This document shows positions 17,777 through 26,706 of a stretch of 64,000 nt of DNA, one piece after another (the stretch's first letter is position 1; each line of letters starts with the position of its first letter). The translations under genes were made by a program, and so were the position numbers. The DNA is from Brevundimonas bacteroides DSM 4726 (GTDB lineage Bacteria > Pseudomonadota > Alphaproteobacteria > Caulobacterales > Caulobacteraceae), in the NCBI RefSeq assembly GCF_000701445.1, contig NZ_KL370782.1, positions 130,983 to 194,982 on the forward strand, written 5' to 3'. Below the pieces are notes generated by a model. That model saw only the letters and a program-made list of their open reading frames with translations. It was not told the DNA's origin and made no database searches.

Positions 17777-18232
17777 GTGGCTGATCCCAAACTCGGCGCC
17801 AAGCAGGTCTGCCCGAACTGCCAGGCCAAGTTCTATGACCTGAACAAGCGCCCCGCCCACTGCCCCAAGTGCGCCACCGAGTTCGACCCTGAAGAGGCCA
17901 TCAAGCTGCGCAACCGTCGCGGCCGTCCGGGTGGCTACGCCGCCGACGAGGCCGAGGATCAGGTCGCCGACAAGTCCACGGACGGCGACGAGGAAGAAGA
18001 AGAGACCGTCACCCCGGAGATCGACGAGGAGGGCCACGAGCCCATCCTGACCCCCGACGACGATGACGAGGCCCCCGTCGATCCGACCGAGGAGCCCGGC
18101 ATGGGCGAAGCCGGCGACGATGACGACGACGTCCTGGCCGACGACGACGACGATTCCGTGCCCTTCCTCGAGGACGAGGACGACGACGCCTTCGACGAGG
18201 ACGTGGTCAAGCCGGGCAAGGACGACGACTGA
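17777..18232 (+). CDS. FYDLN-acid family (TIGR02300-type) zinc-ribbon protein
   Basis: The 151-residue product has an N-terminal zinc ribbon ([21 protein letters not shown]) containing the FYDLN motif that names the family. The rest is almost entirely Asp/Glu, with repeated DDDDD blocks from about residue 93 on, so the tail is extremely acidic. The family is common in alphaproteobacteria and its function is unknown. GTG start at 17777; it is divergent from aroA and 134 bases from it. It is followed by a hairpin at 18388 and then tRNA-Ala. Confidence 0.9.
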   Translation: MADPKLGAKQVCPNCQAKFYDLNKRPAHCPKCATEFDPEEAIKLRNRRGRPGGYAADEAEDQVADKSTDGDEEEEETVTPEIDEEGHEPILTPDDDDEAPVDPTEEPGMGEAGDDDDDVLADDDDDSVPFLEDEDDDAFDEDVVKPGKDDD

Positions 18233-18349
18233 ACCGGTTTGTTGGCCCATCGCCTGTCGGCGACTTGTGGTCGTCGGGCATTTCGGAGCGGGTTTAGGGC
18301 CCGGTCCGGCGGCCTTCGTGGGGATCGAAAATAAATCCCTCGAGCGGGC

Positions 18350-18378
18350 TTGATCGGCAAAATCGCCTGACATAGGTT
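18350..18378 (+). promoter_or_regulatory. Possible promoter for tRNA-Ala
   Basis: TTGATC (18350-18355) and TAGGTT (18373-18378) are spaced by 17 bases, 54 bases before the tRNA 5' end. The match is loose, but alphaproteobacterial σ70 promoters often are. Confidence 0.3.
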
Positions 18379-18387
18379 CCGCCGCCT

Positions 18388-18414
18388 CGCCGGGGGGCGG
18401 TTTTCCGCCCGGCG
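18388..18414 (+). terminator. GC-rich hairpin after the FYDLN gene
   Basis: CGCC-ggg-GGGCGG-TTTT-CCGCCC-GGCG forms a strong stem with a three-base bulge. It lies between the FYDLN-family gene and tRNA-Ala. No T-run follows, so it may be only a weak terminator or a processing barrier. Confidence 0.4.
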
Positions 18415-18431
18415 ATCCGACCGAAAGGTTC

Positions 18432-18507
18432 GGGGCTATAGCTCAGTTGGTAGAGCGCTTGAATGGCATTCAAGAGGTCAGCGGTTCGACTCCGCTTAGC
18501 TCCACCA
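18432..18507 (+). tRNA. tRNA-Ala (anticodon GGC)
   Basis: A complete 76-base cloverleaf. GGGGCTA (18432-18438) pairs with TAGCTCC (18497-18503) with one G-T wobble, then discriminator A and an encoded CCA end at 18507. The D-arm has AGCTCAGTTGG, the anticodon stem CTTGA/TCAAG holds the seven-base loop ATGGCAT (anticodon GGC), and the T-arm has GGTTCGACTCC. There is no integrase near it and no repeated tRNA end that would mark an insertion site. Confidence 0.97.
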
Positions 18508-18585
18508 TTTCCCCTCCCGGCCTGAACCCAGGCGGCGGTCTCGGGAAATGATTTTGCCGGTCGTCGGCTCCTTGCCTTCAGACAC

Positions 18586-18621
18586 GAAAAAGCCCCGGCG
18601 GATCATCCGACCGGGGCTTTT
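18586..18621. terminator. Bidirectional terminator between tRNA-Ala and the DUF6481-like gene
   Basis: AAAAGCCCCGG and CCGGGGCTTTT are perfect inverted arms (loop CGGATCATCCGA, itself partly paired). Each strand has a T-run after the stem, so it can stop both the plus-strand tRNA transcript and the minus-strand gene ending at 18637. Confidence 0.88.
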
Positions 18622-18636
18622 CGTTGGGCGTCGATA

Positions 18637-18999
18637 TCAGCGCTGGCGAGCCTTGCGGGCGGCATAACGGGCGTCGCGTGCCGCCTTCTGCTCTTCCTTG
18701 GTTAGCTGCTTGCGCTCCTTGCGGGCGGCTCGCTTTTCGGCGTCGATGGCTTCCTGCGCCAGGCGCTCGGCCTCCAGACGCTCGGCTTCCTTCTGGGCCT
18801 TCTGACGACGAATCTCGGCCTTCTCGGCCTCCAGGCGACGCTTTGCCTCTTCACGCTCGGCCGCGCGCTTCTCCTGCAGCTTGTCGAACTCGGGGTCGGG
18901 GGCGGCCGGCTTGGGCTTGAACTTGGCCAGGAGCGCCTTCTTGGCCTCCTGCTGGGCGGTCAGGCGATCGGTGAAGCCGGTCTGTTTGAGGTCTCGCAT
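18637..18999 (-). CDS. DUF6481-like charged coiled-coil protein
   Basis: The 120-residue product is nearly all charged helix: RDLKQTGFTDRLTAQQEAKK, then repeated Glu/Arg/Ala heptad-like stretches (RLEAEKAEIRRQKAQKEAER), and an Arg/Lys-rich end (AARDARYAARKARQR). The N-terminal pattern of a short F-x-D-R block followed by alanine and lysine resembles the alphaproteobacterial DUF6481 family, function unknown. It is an independent gene on the minus strand with a good terminator and a 195-base upstream gap where I see no other gene. Confidence 0.75.
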   Translation of the reverse strand: MRDLKQTGFTDRLTAQQEAKKALLAKFKPKPAAPDPEFDKLQEKRAAEREEAKRRLEAEKAEIRRQKAQKEAERLEAERLAQEAIDAEKRAARKERKQLTKEEQKAARDARYAARKARQR

Positions 19000-19194
19000 G
19001 CGGGAGGTCGGTCGTCCTTGTTCGGGGTCTGGCTGGGTATCATCGCTCCCGATCCACTGATCAAGGGCGCGCTGGCGTTCGCAAAGCGCAAACGCGGGTC
19101 GAAATCAAGGCGCGCGGTCCGGGTTGCCCGGAACGCGCGCCTCTTTTCCAATCATATGGGGTTCGGCAGCAGGAATCCAACCGGGCCGCGAGGC

Positions 19195-19377
19195 TTAATC
19201 GGGCTTTGAAGCCTGGCCGACGGCAGTGCCGGCCGCACCTCCGATTGCGGCGCCCACAGGGCCGGCGACCACGGCACCTGCGACCGCGCCGGTGGCGGCG
19301 CGCTGTTCGATGGTCTGGCCACACGCCGCAAGAGCGGCCGCGGACAGGATCAGGGCGGGAATGACGAGAGGACGCAT
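19195..19377 (-). CDS. Small glycine-zipper lipoprotein
   Basis: The 60-residue product has a signal peptide with lipobox LAAC, then a glycine-zipper helix (GAVAGAVVAGPVGAAIGGAA). Proteins of this size and form are abundant outer-membrane lipoproteins in proteobacteria, and their role is generally unknown. The ATG at 19377 follows a purine-rich stretch (GGAGGTATCC on the minus strand). It lies downstream of the DUF6481-like gene's region and upstream (in its own direction) of nothing else coding. Confidence 0.82.
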   Translation of the reverse strand: MRPLVIPALILSAAALAACGQTIEQRAATGAVAGAVVAGPVGAAIGGAAGTAVGQASKPD

Positions 19378-19491
19378 CGGATACCTCCGGGACAGGAACG
19401 TGACTCGGGGCAAACGTGGCGGTTCTCCCGCGGTTCCGCTTCGCGGTCGAGGCCGTGACGGCGAGGCCCGGTGCCTCGCCGTCATGATCGA

Positions 19492-22400
19492 TCAGAACGG
19501 CTTGAAGTTGAAGCTCAGATAGAACCGCCGTCCGAACAGGTCGAAGTTGTCCGCCGAGGTGTTGCCCAGCCAGCGCGCCGGATCGGCGTCGAAGGCGTTG
19601 ATCACCCCGGCCCGGAGGACGAGGTCGTCACGCACCTGCCAGCGGACGGAGAAGTCGTGCTGGGAGTAGTCGCCGGTCTCCAGGTATCTGAAGTCCTCAT
19701 AGCGATCCAGGTTGGCGACAATGTTGTCGACGTCCTCGATCTCCTGGCTGGCCTGCCAGTCCCAGTCCCAGACGAACGACAGGTCCGGCGTCGGCGACCA
19801 GTTCAGCGTCGACAGGAACCGCACGCGCGGCAGGCCGACCGAGTCTTCGAAGTCCGTGGAGTCCGTCGGATCGACGATGTTGACGAAGTCGTGCTGCTCG
19901 ATCAGCCAGTTGCCGCGGATCGAGTGGCTGAACGTGCCCCAGTCGCGCCCGAAGAAGCGGAACACGTTGGCGCCCCAGCGGGTGGAGAAGTCCACGCCCT
20001 TGGCCGTCAGTGCCGCGTAGTTCAGCGACCCCTGGATGAAGCTGGTCACCTGGAAGTTGCCAGGATCACGCGTGATGGTGGCGCAGGCGCCCGTGTTCAC
20101 TTGATCGCCGTTGACGCACTGGTTCGCCGCGTTCTGGGCCGAGACCGAGGCGATCGCGTCCTCGATCCGGATGTCATAGTAGTCCATGACGACCGTCAGG
20201 TTCGGCAAGAGATAGTCCGGCGACCAGACGAAGCCGTAGGTGAAGCTCTCCGACGTCTCCGGCTGCAGGAAGGGGTTGCCACCCGCCAGTCCCGGCACAG
20301 ATCCCGAGCCGTAGTTCGGCAGGTAGGAGTTGGCGGCGCCGGTGTTGTTAAACGTCAGGTTCAGCCCCGCCGCCGCGGCCAGGGTGGCGCAGTTGGCGAT
20401 CCGGTTGGTGCGGATGGTCTGGTCGGCCAGGTTGTTGATCACCGTGGCGCTGCAGGGATCGACGAAGCCGTTCTGGAAGGTCTGGCCCAGCGGCTCGTCG
20501 GTTTCCGACAGGTTCGGCACCCGGATGGCCGTGGCGGTGGTCGCCCGGAACATCACCTCGTCATTGAAGCGCCACTGGAACTGGGCGCTGTAGGTGTCCT
20601 GCTCGCCGACGTTCGAATAGTCGGAATAGCGGTAGGCCCCGCTGATCTCGGCCGCCTGGACAAACGGCAGGTCGCGCAACAACGGAATGCTCAGCTCTGC
20701 GAAGACATCGTTGGTGTCGTAGCTGGCTTCGGCGAAGTCCGGACCGGTGTTCAGGAACAGCAGGCGCCCAGCCGTGTCGCGGTTGCGCCCGACGCCGCTG
20801 GTGATCTCCTTCCTGTACTCATAACCGACCGAGGCCCCGATCGGGCCGGCGCCCCAGAAGTCCCACAGCTCGCCGGAAGCGAAGGCCAGGAAGTCGTGCT
20901 GCTTGTTCTGGTCGGTCACCGTGATGGCGGCCTGCAGATAGTCCAGCGCCTCCTGCGAGAAGCCGCCCTCGCCGAACACCCGCACGGGCCGGCAGCCGGA
21001 AATGACCTCGCCCTGGCGCGAATAGGTCACACCGCCCAGCGTCGCATCCGGCACCGGGATGCCCTGGGCGCGCAGGAGCTGCACCCGGCAGACGATCTCG
21101 CCCGGCCGGTTGTTGACGATGCCCGCGGTGTCGACCACCGCGTCGACCGCCGCCTGATAGCGGACGATGTCCACGCCCAGCTCGACGTTGGAGTTGTTCA
21201 TCTCGCCATAGGTGTAGCCGGCTTCCCAGTTGACGTTCCGCACGAAGCCGACATCGCCCGCATCGCCCCGCAGGCCGATGACATAGCGTTGCAGCTCGCG
21301 GTTGTTGGTCTGATTGCGCGCCGGCCCATACAGCTTGTGCTGCGCCCGGGGGTCCGCCACCGTTCCGGTCAGCACACCGGCCGAGTTGTAGACCTGACGC
21401 ACATTGCCCTGGATGGCGGCGCGCACGTTGGCGGGCAGATAGGCGTTGTCCAGCCCGATTTCGAAGGCCGTGGTGGCCGTGATGGCCCCGACCGTCCCAG
21501 GCGCGAGCGCCCGGATGTTGAAGTCGTGGAACACCCGCTGACCGGCGTCATAGGTCTCTTCCTCGACGTACTTGGCCTCGGCGAACAGGCTGATGCTGTC
21601 GGTGATGTCGAAGTTGAGCCCCGTCTGGAAGCGATAGGCCTCGGATTCGCCGATGCGGCTGGCCTGCCCCTGTTCGGTGTTCTGCACCTGGCCCAGCCCC
21701 CCGTTCGACGCCACGCGGGTGAAGCCGGTCTGCGACCGGATCGGACCGAAGGTCACCGGCTGCGACGCCCCCGTCCCGGTGTAGAGGTAGGAGTTGTTGG
21801 GATTGTTTGTCGGCGCCAGCGAGAAGCAGTTGGCCGAGAAACTGGTGGTCGGGCAGGTGGCGAACGGGATGTCCGGATCGGACGACGGGCTGGGCTGCAC
21901 GCCCGTCGCCAGGATGGTCACCCCGCCGAAGTTGGTGCCCCGGATATAGGTGCGGATGTCGCGCACCAGCACCAGGTCCGGCACGCCGTCATTGGGCGTC
22001 GCGGCCGGATCCAGGTCGTTGCCCAGGAAGCCCCAGCTCTCACGACGCCAGTCGACGTCGGCATCCAGCACCTCCTCGTTGGCGTTGTATTCCCCAGACA
22101 CATAGTAGTTCAGGCGGCCATCCAGCAGGTTCTGGCCCCAGATGATCGACAGACGCTCGCTGAGCTGGTGATCCTGGTTGATCTCGGCGATGGACCCGTC
22201 GATCTCCAGGCCATCAAAATCCTTCTTGAGCACGAAGTTGACCACGCCCGAAACGGCGTCTGCGCCGTAGACGGCCGCGGCGCCGCCGGTGATCACCTCG
22301 ACGTTCTCGATCAGCAGGCGCGGGATGGTGTCGACGTCGACCGACAGACTGCCCGGCACGGAGCCGACATGGCGACGGCCGTCGACCAAAGTCAGGGTCC

Positions 22401-22752
22401 GAACCGTTCCGAGGTTTCTCAGGCCGAGCAGAGACAGGCCGCCGTCGTTCAGGTTCGCGCCCGTCGTGTCCTCCGGAACGATCGAGCCGGACAGGGCAGG
22501 GATATCCGCCAGGAAGTCGATGACGTTGACCTCGCCCGACTGCAGCAGGTCTTCCTGCGTCACCTGGATCAGGGGCGTGGGCGAGTTGGCCGGGCTGCGC
22601 CGGATGCGCGAGCCGGTGACGATGATCTCGTCGACCTCGGAGGCCTCCTGCCCGTCCTGCGCGGCGGCCATCTGCGGCGCGGCGAAGACGCCCAACGCCA
22701 GGCTGGTAATCAGCGTGGTGCCCAGCAGGCGCGCGCGGTTTGAAACACTCAT
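19492..22752 (-). CDS. TonB-dependent receptor, large
   Basis: A 1086-residue outer-membrane receptor. The signal peptide (MSVSNRARLLGTTLITSLALG) is followed by a TonB-box-like VDEIIVTGSRIRR, the plug domain (with VYGADAVSGVVNFVLKK) and a long barrel ending in the aromatic C-terminus SFNFKPF. The form with VTGSRI and repeated NPFLQPETSESFTYG is common in Caulobacterales and Sphingomonadales, where these receptors import sugars, peptides or siderophores; the substrate is unknown. No TonB or transporter gene is beside it. The start at ATG 22752 begins a normal signal peptide; the frame stays open further upstream. Confidence 0.93.
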   Translation of the reverse strand: MSVSNRARLLGTTLITSLALGVFAAPQMAAAQDGQEASEVDEIIVTGSRIRRSPANSPTPLIQVTQEDLLQSGEVNVIDFLADIPALSGSIVPEDTTGANLNDGGLSLLGLRNLGTVRTLTLVDGRRHVGSVPGSLSVDVDTIPRLLIENVEVITGGAAAVYGADAVSGVVNFVLKKDFDGLEIDGSIAEINQDHQLSERLSIIWGQNLLDGRLNYYVSGEYNANEEVLDADVDWRRESWGFLGNDLDPAATPNDGVPDLVLVRDIRTYIRGTNFGGVTILATGVQPSPSSDPDIPFATCPTTSFSANCFSLAPTNNPNNSYLYTGTGASQPVTFGPIRSQTGFTRVASNGGLGQVQNTEQGQASRIGESEAYRFQTGLNFDITDSISLFAEAKYVEEETYDAGQRVFHDFNIRALAPGTVGAITATTAFEIGLDNAYLPANVRAAIQGNVRQVYNSAGVLTGTVADPRAQHKLYGPARNQTNNRELQRYVIGLRGDAGDVGFVRNVNWEAGYTYGEMNNSNVELGVDIVRYQAAVDAVVDTAGIVNNRPGEIVCRVQLLRAQGIPVPDATLGGVTYSRQGEVISGCRPVRVFGEGGFSQEALDYLQAAITVTDQNKQHDFLAFASGELWDFWGAGPIGASVGYEYRKEITSGVGRNRDTAGRLLFLNTGPDFAEASYDTNDVFAELSIPLLRDLPFVQAAEISGAYRYSDYSNVGEQDTYSAQFQWRFNDEVMFRATTATAIRVPNLSETDEPLGQTFQNGFVDPCSATVINNLADQTIRTNRIANCATLAAAAGLNLTFNNTGAANSYLPNYGSGSVPGLAGGNPFLQPETSESFTYGFVWSPDYLLPNLTVVMDYYDIRIEDAIASVSAQNAANQCVNGDQVNTGACATITRDPGNFQVTSFIQGSLNYAALTAKGVDFSTRWGANVFRFFGRDWGTFSHSIRGNWLIEQHDFVNIVDPTDSTDFEDSVGLPRVRFLSTLNWSPTPDLSFVWDWDWQASQEIEDVDNIVANLDRYEDFRYLETGDYSQHDFSVRWQVRDDLVLRAGVINAFDADPARWLGNTSADNFDLFGRRFYLSFNFKPF

Positions 22753-23038
22753 GGTCAGGCCCCCCAGGGAAATCAGAACGGCCAGTCCTCCCGACCGCAG
22801 CGCATCATTGCGGGCGGCGTCCTCGAACGCAACAATGCGGTCAGTATTCGGTCGCGGTACGGTCACAATCCCGTTCGGTGCGGAACCTGAGCAACACATC
22901 ATCGCTCTCATCGGTCGTCGCAGCCGGCCATGAAGAGGATGCCGGTTTCGAGCGGAACACCGCGACCTGCGGCCTGGGGCGGCAAGCCGATCCGCCGCAA
23001 TCGGGGTATGCGATCTCGGCACCATCCGGCGGCGCCAC

Positions 23039-23248
23039 TCAGTCGGTGAGGTAGAACAGGCCTTCAACCGTCGTCCCCAGTGCCCGCGCAAGCGCCAAAG
23101 CCAGCAGGGTCGAGGGCACGAAGATGCCGTTCTCGACGGTGTTGATCGTCTTTCTCGACACCCCTGCCCGTTCGGCCAGCTCGGCCTGGGTCAGACCGGC
23201 AGCGGTGCGCGCCTCCTTCAGTCGAGAACCCAGCCGAGGGTCACCCAT
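23039..23248 (-). CDS. XRE-family HTH regulator
   Basis: A 69-residue single Cro/C1-type helix-turn-helix domain: LGSRLKEARTAAGLTQAELAERAGVSRKTINTVENG, with the recognition helix in GVSRKTINTVE. No ligand domain. It overlaps the upstream membrane protein gene by 8 bases, so the pair is one transcript. The gap from 22753 to 23038 contains no gene that I accept. The likely operator is the tandem repeat at 23939-23974. Confidence 0.92.
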   Translation of the reverse strand: MGDPRLGSRLKEARTAAGLTQAELAERAGVSRKTINTVENGIFVPSTLLALALARALGTTVEGLFYLTD

Positions 23249-23924
23249 CCTTGCCGAACTCTCGGTCCAGCCAGACGAAACGCAGGCCGGCCGTCGCCGA
23301 TGCGGCGGTGATGGCGAACAGGCTGGCGATGACGCCGTAATCCGGATTCCAGAAGAATCCGATCCCGAGCGCGATCGTGACTCCGGCCATCAGAACGGAG
23401 AAGGCGGCCGACAGGGCGCGGGCGCGAATGACCTGGGTCAGTTCGTCCTCCAGCCAGCGGCGGTTCTGACGGGTCTGCCCATCCCACCCCATCACCATGG
23501 CGGTCACCACCCAGGCATAAAGCACCGGCAACAGCAGGCTGAGATAGTCGCGGAACTCGGCCGCTCCCGACAGGATGTTCGGCAGGCCGATCCAGGCGGC
23601 CTGGGACAGAAGAAAGATCGACAGGAAGGGCAGGACCCACAACTGCCGTGTCCGCTGCGCCTGCAGTCGCTCGCGCTTGCTGGCGCCGCCCAGATCGTTC
23701 GCCCGGGCCCGGCCCTCATGGTCGATCCAGAGCTTCACCAGACCGACGGCGAAGATCACCATGCCCGCGCCGGCCAACACACCGAAGCCGGTAGCCACGT
23801 CGCCCTCGGCGCGCAGGCCGAAGGCGAAGCCGGCGACCGTCGCGATGGCCCCGCCACCGATCAGGAGCCTGCTCCACCACGACGCCTCGGCCCAGTAACC
23901 TCCCCTGTCGCGCTGCCGGTCCAT
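23241..23924 (-). CDS. Multi-pass membrane protein paired with XRE regulator
   Basis: The 227-residue product has about six hydrophobic segments, starting with WSRLLIGGGAIATVAGFAFGL and including VLPFLSIFLLSQAAWIGLP and AFSVLMAGVTIALGIGFFW. I cannot name the family; the layout (multi-pass protein of 200-230 residues followed by a 65-75-residue Cro-type regulator) is a widespread two-gene cassette of unknown function. The ATG at 23924 is used; a GTG frame start at 23960 lies inside the tandem repeat and is less likely. Confidence 0.78.
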   Translation of the reverse strand: MDRQRDRGGYWAEASWWSRLLIGGGAIATVAGFAFGLRAEGDVATGFGVLAGAGMVIFAVGLVKLWIDHEGRARANDLGGASKRERLQAQRTRQLWVLPFLSIFLLSQAAWIGLPNILSGAAEFRDYLSLLLPVLYAWVVTAMVMGWDGQTRQNRRWLEDELTQVIRARALSAAFSVLMAGVTIALGIGFFWNPDYGVIASLFAITAASATAGLRFVWLDREFGKDG

Positions 23925-23938
23925 CGCTCTACTCCATG

Positions 23939-23974
23939 TCACCTTGGGGTTACATATCACCTATGGGTTACATC
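23939..23974. promoter_or_regulatory. Tandem 18-bp direct repeat, probable operator of the XRE/membrane operon
   Basis: Two adjoining 18-base units, TCACCTTGGGGTTACATA and TCACCTATGGGTTACATC, match at 15 of 18 positions. They lie 15 bases before the start of the membrane-protein gene (minus strand) and 75 bases before the start of the M14 peptidase (plus strand). A small Cro-type regulator in the adjoining operon is the obvious binder. Confidence 0.5.
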
Positions 23975-24048
23975 ACGTCAAGCGGGGCATTGGCTTTTCC
24001 GACCCGACCGATAGGGTGAGGCCTCGTCTCCCGGGGGTGCCTGTCTTG

Positions 24049-26703
24049 ATGTCGTCCGCCTTTGTCCGCCTCGCCGCGACCGGCCTTGTCGCGCTCGCCG
24101 CCTTCGCCGCGCCGCTCGCCGCTTCCGCCCAGACCCAGCCCCAGCCCCTGATCGCGGGAACGACTTTCGACCCGGCCGTCCCGACGGTCCGCTCGGTCCT
24201 CGGCTACGACAGCGGCGACTTCGTCACCCGCCCGGCCGACGTCCGCACCTATTTCGAGGCCTTGCGGGCCCACGCCAACGACCGCGTCGTCATCGGCGAG
24301 TACGGTCGCACACACGAGGGCCGCCCCCTGTGGTGGGCCGCCATCGGCACGCCGGCAAACATCGCCCGCATGGACCAGATCCAGGCCAATTCGCGCGCGC
24401 TCGCCGATCCTCGAGTGACGACCCCGGCCCAGGCCCAGGCCATCATCGCCGACCAGCCCGCCGTGGTGTGGATGGCCTATTCCGTCCACGGCAATGAGAT
24501 CAGCCCCGCCGACGCCGCCATGGCCGCGGCCCACCACCTGCTCGCCTCGCGCGATCCGGCGATCCAGGACTGGCTGTCGAAGACGCTGGTCATCATGGTC
24601 CCGACCCAGAACCCGGACGGACGCGATCGCTTCACCGACAGCCTCTACGCCGGGCTGGGCACCCGCCCGAACCCGGACCCCCTGTCGGCCGAGCGCGACG
24701 AGCCCTGGCCGTCGGGTCGCGTTAACCACGACCTGTTCGATCTGAACCGCGACTGGTTCATCCAGACCCAGCCGGAAACCCAGGGCCACGCGCCCCTGGT
24801 CCTCGCCTGGCGGCCCCAGGTCCTGGTCGACAGCCATGAAATGGGCACAGACCAGACCTTCTTCTTCCCGCCCGAGGCCGAGCCGCTCAATCCGCTCCTG
24901 ACCCAGAACACGCTCGAGAGCCGCGAGATCATCGGCAGGAACACCGCCCGCCGCTTCGACGAACAGGGCATCGCCTACTTCAACCGCCAGACCTACGACG
25001 CCTTCTATCCCGGCTACGGCGACGGCTGGCCGGCCTACCTCGGCTCGGTCTCCATGACCTATGAGCAGGGCTCGGCGCGGGGCCTGATCGCCAGGCGCTC
25101 GTCGGGCGAGATCCTGACCTACCGCGAGACGGTCCGGAACCACCTGATCGCCACCCTGTCGACCATCGAGGCCGCCGCCGCCAACCGCGAGCGCCTGCTC
25201 AGAAACGCATACGCCTTCGGCCAGGACGGCGTCTCCGGCGGACGCGGCGCGTTCGTGCTGGCCCCCAACCCGGCAGACCCGACCACCGTCGACAAGCTCG
25301 CAGGCCTGCTCACCCGCTCCGGCGTCGAGGTCGGCCGCGCCAGCGCCGCCTTCACCGCCTGTGGCCAGAGCTACCCCGCCGGCTCCTACGTCGTGCCGCT
25401 GGCCCAGCCCCAGCGCCGCATGGCCGAGGTGCTGCTGAACCAGAACGTCCCGCTGGACGCCGACTTCCTCGCCGAACAGGAGCGCCGTCGCGCCCGGGGC
25501 CTGGGCGACCAGATCTACGACGTCACCGCCTGGTCCATGCCGGTGATGTTCAACACACCTTTCGTCCGCTGCGGCACGGTCCCGTCGGTCGCCACGACGT
25601 CGGCCGGACCGACCCTGGTCCGCCCCGGCTCCGTCGCGGAGGCCGGCGCCGCCTACGGCTATCTCGTCCAGCCCGGCGTGGCGGGGCTCAAGCTCATGGC
25701 CGCCGCGATCCAGCAGGGCGTGGCCGTCCGCTCCATCGAGCGGTCCTTCGAAAAGGACGGCCGCCGCTGGCCGTCCGGCACGATGCTGATCACCCGAGCG
25801 GGGGGGCCGGCCGACCTCGACCAGCGCATGCAAACGCTCGCCACCCAGACCGGCGCCCGGGTCACCGGCATCGCCGACAGCTGGGTCGCCGACGGCCCCA
25901 GCTTCGGCTCGGACGGCGCTGTCCTGGTCCGCGCACCCAACATCGCTCTGGCCTGGGACGAACCGACCAGCCCCACCGCCGCCGGCGCGACCCGCTACAT
26001 CCTGGAGCGCGAGTTCGGCCTGCCCGTCACCGTCGTGCGGACGTCCAGCCTGACCTCCGCCGACCTGTCCCATTTCCAGGTCCTGATCCTGCCCGAAGGC
26101 GGCAACTACGAAAGCGCGCTGGGCTCTGGCGGCGTCGCCAACCTTCGCGGCTGGGTCCAGCGCGGCGGCACCCTGATCACGCTCGGCCGGGCCAGCCGCC
26201 TGATGGCCGACGAGGACGCGGACCTCCTCGCCTCCCGCCGCCAGGACCCGTCGTCGGAAGAAGAGGACGCCGCCGCCGACATCATCGCGGACGAGGCCCA
26301 CTACGAAAGCCTGATCGGCGTCGCCGAGCCTGGCCCGGCCAGCGTCGCGGGCGCCCTCGCCCTGGCCCAGGTCGACACCGAGCACTGGCTCGCCGCCGGC
26401 ATCGCCCCGACCGTCAACGTGCTGGTTCAGGGCGCCGACATCTACGCCCCACTCGGCCAGGGCGAGGGCGTCAACGTCGTCCGCTTCGCCGGTCGCAACG
26501 ATCTCGTCGTCTCCGGCCAGATGTGGGCCGAGAACCGCGCGCGCCTGGCCTTCAAGCCGGCGGTGATGGTCAACGGGCTGGGTCGCGGCCAACTGATCGC
26601 CTTCACCCAGGATCCGACCGTGCGCGGTTATCTGGAGGGTCTCAAACCCCTCCTTATCAATGCTGTCCTGCTTGGCCCGGCGCGCAGCTCGCCAAGCTGG
26701 TAG
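24049..26703 (+). CDS. Secreted M14-family zinc carboxypeptidase
   Basis: The 884-residue product has a signal peptide ending near PLAASAQ, then an M14 metallopeptidase domain. Zinc ligands are H147 and E150 (SVHGNEISPAD) and H263 (VDSHEMGTDQ); substrate-binding residues appear in NPDGRDRF and DLNRDWF. The C-terminal half (about residues 480-880) is a second domain with class I glutamine amidotransferase-like features (VLILPEGGNYESALGSGG), as often found fused to M14 enzymes of this size. It likely acts on peptides in the periplasm. ATG 24049 starts the signal peptide; the frame runs open upstream. Confidence 0.9.
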   Translation: MSSAFVRLAATGLVALAAFAAPLAASAQTQPQPLIAGTTFDPAVPTVRSVLGYDSGDFVTRPADVRTYFEALRAHANDRVVIGEYGRTHEGRPLWWAAIGTPANIARMDQIQANSRALADPRVTTPAQAQAIIADQPAVVWMAYSVHGNEISPADAAMAAAHHLLASRDPAIQDWLSKTLVIMVPTQNPDGRDRFTDSLYAGLGTRPNPDPLSAERDEPWPSGRVNHDLFDLNRDWFIQTQPETQGHAPLVLAWRPQVLVDSHEMGTDQTFFFPPEAEPLNPLLTQNTLESREIIGRNTARRFDEQGIAYFNRQTYDAFYPGYGDGWPAYLGSVSMTYEQGSARGLIARRSSGEILTYRETVRNHLIATLSTIEAAAANRERLLRNAYAFGQDGVSGGRGAFVLAPNPADPTTVDKLAGLLTRSGVEVGRASAAFTACGQSYPAGSYVVPLAQPQRRMAEVLLNQNVPLDADFLAEQERRRARGLGDQIYDVTAWSMPVMFNTPFVRCGTVPSVATTSAGPTLVRPGSVAEAGAAYGYLVQPGVAGLKLMAAAIQQGVAVRSIERSFEKDGRRWPSGTMLITRAGGPADLDQRMQTLATQTGARVTGIADSWVADGPSFGSDGAVLVRAPNIALAWDEPTSPTAAGATRYILEREFGLPVTVVRTSSLTSADLSHFQVLILPEGGNYESALGSGGVANLRGWVQRGGTLITLGRASRLMADEDADLLASRRQDPSSEEEDAAADIIADEAHYESLIGVAEPGPASVAGALALAQVDTEHWLAAGIAPTVNVLVQGADIYAPLGQGEGVNVVRFAGRNDLVVSGQMWAENRARLAFKPAVMVNGLGRGQLIAFTQDPTVRGYLEGLKPLLINAVLLGPARSSPSW

Positions 26704-26706
26704 GGC

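Noticed and set aside
18432..18507. tRNA-Ala as an integration site for a genomic island
   Set aside because: No integrase gene and no repeated tRNA 3' end in the flanks; neighbours are ordinary alphaproteobacterial genes.
19471..22743. A plus-strand open frame of about 1090 codons opposite the large TonB-dependent receptor
   Set aside because: A shadow of the receptor gene. The receptor frame has a signal peptide, TonB box, plug and barrel; the opposite frame has none.
22841..23038. A minus-strand frame of 65 codons between the receptor and the XRE gene
   Set aside because: No RBS and no domain; begins next to the XRE stop. Treated as intergenic.
23968..26592. A minus-strand open frame of 874 codons opposite the M14 peptidase
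   Set aside because: Same cause. The peptidase frame has zinc ligands and a signal peptide.
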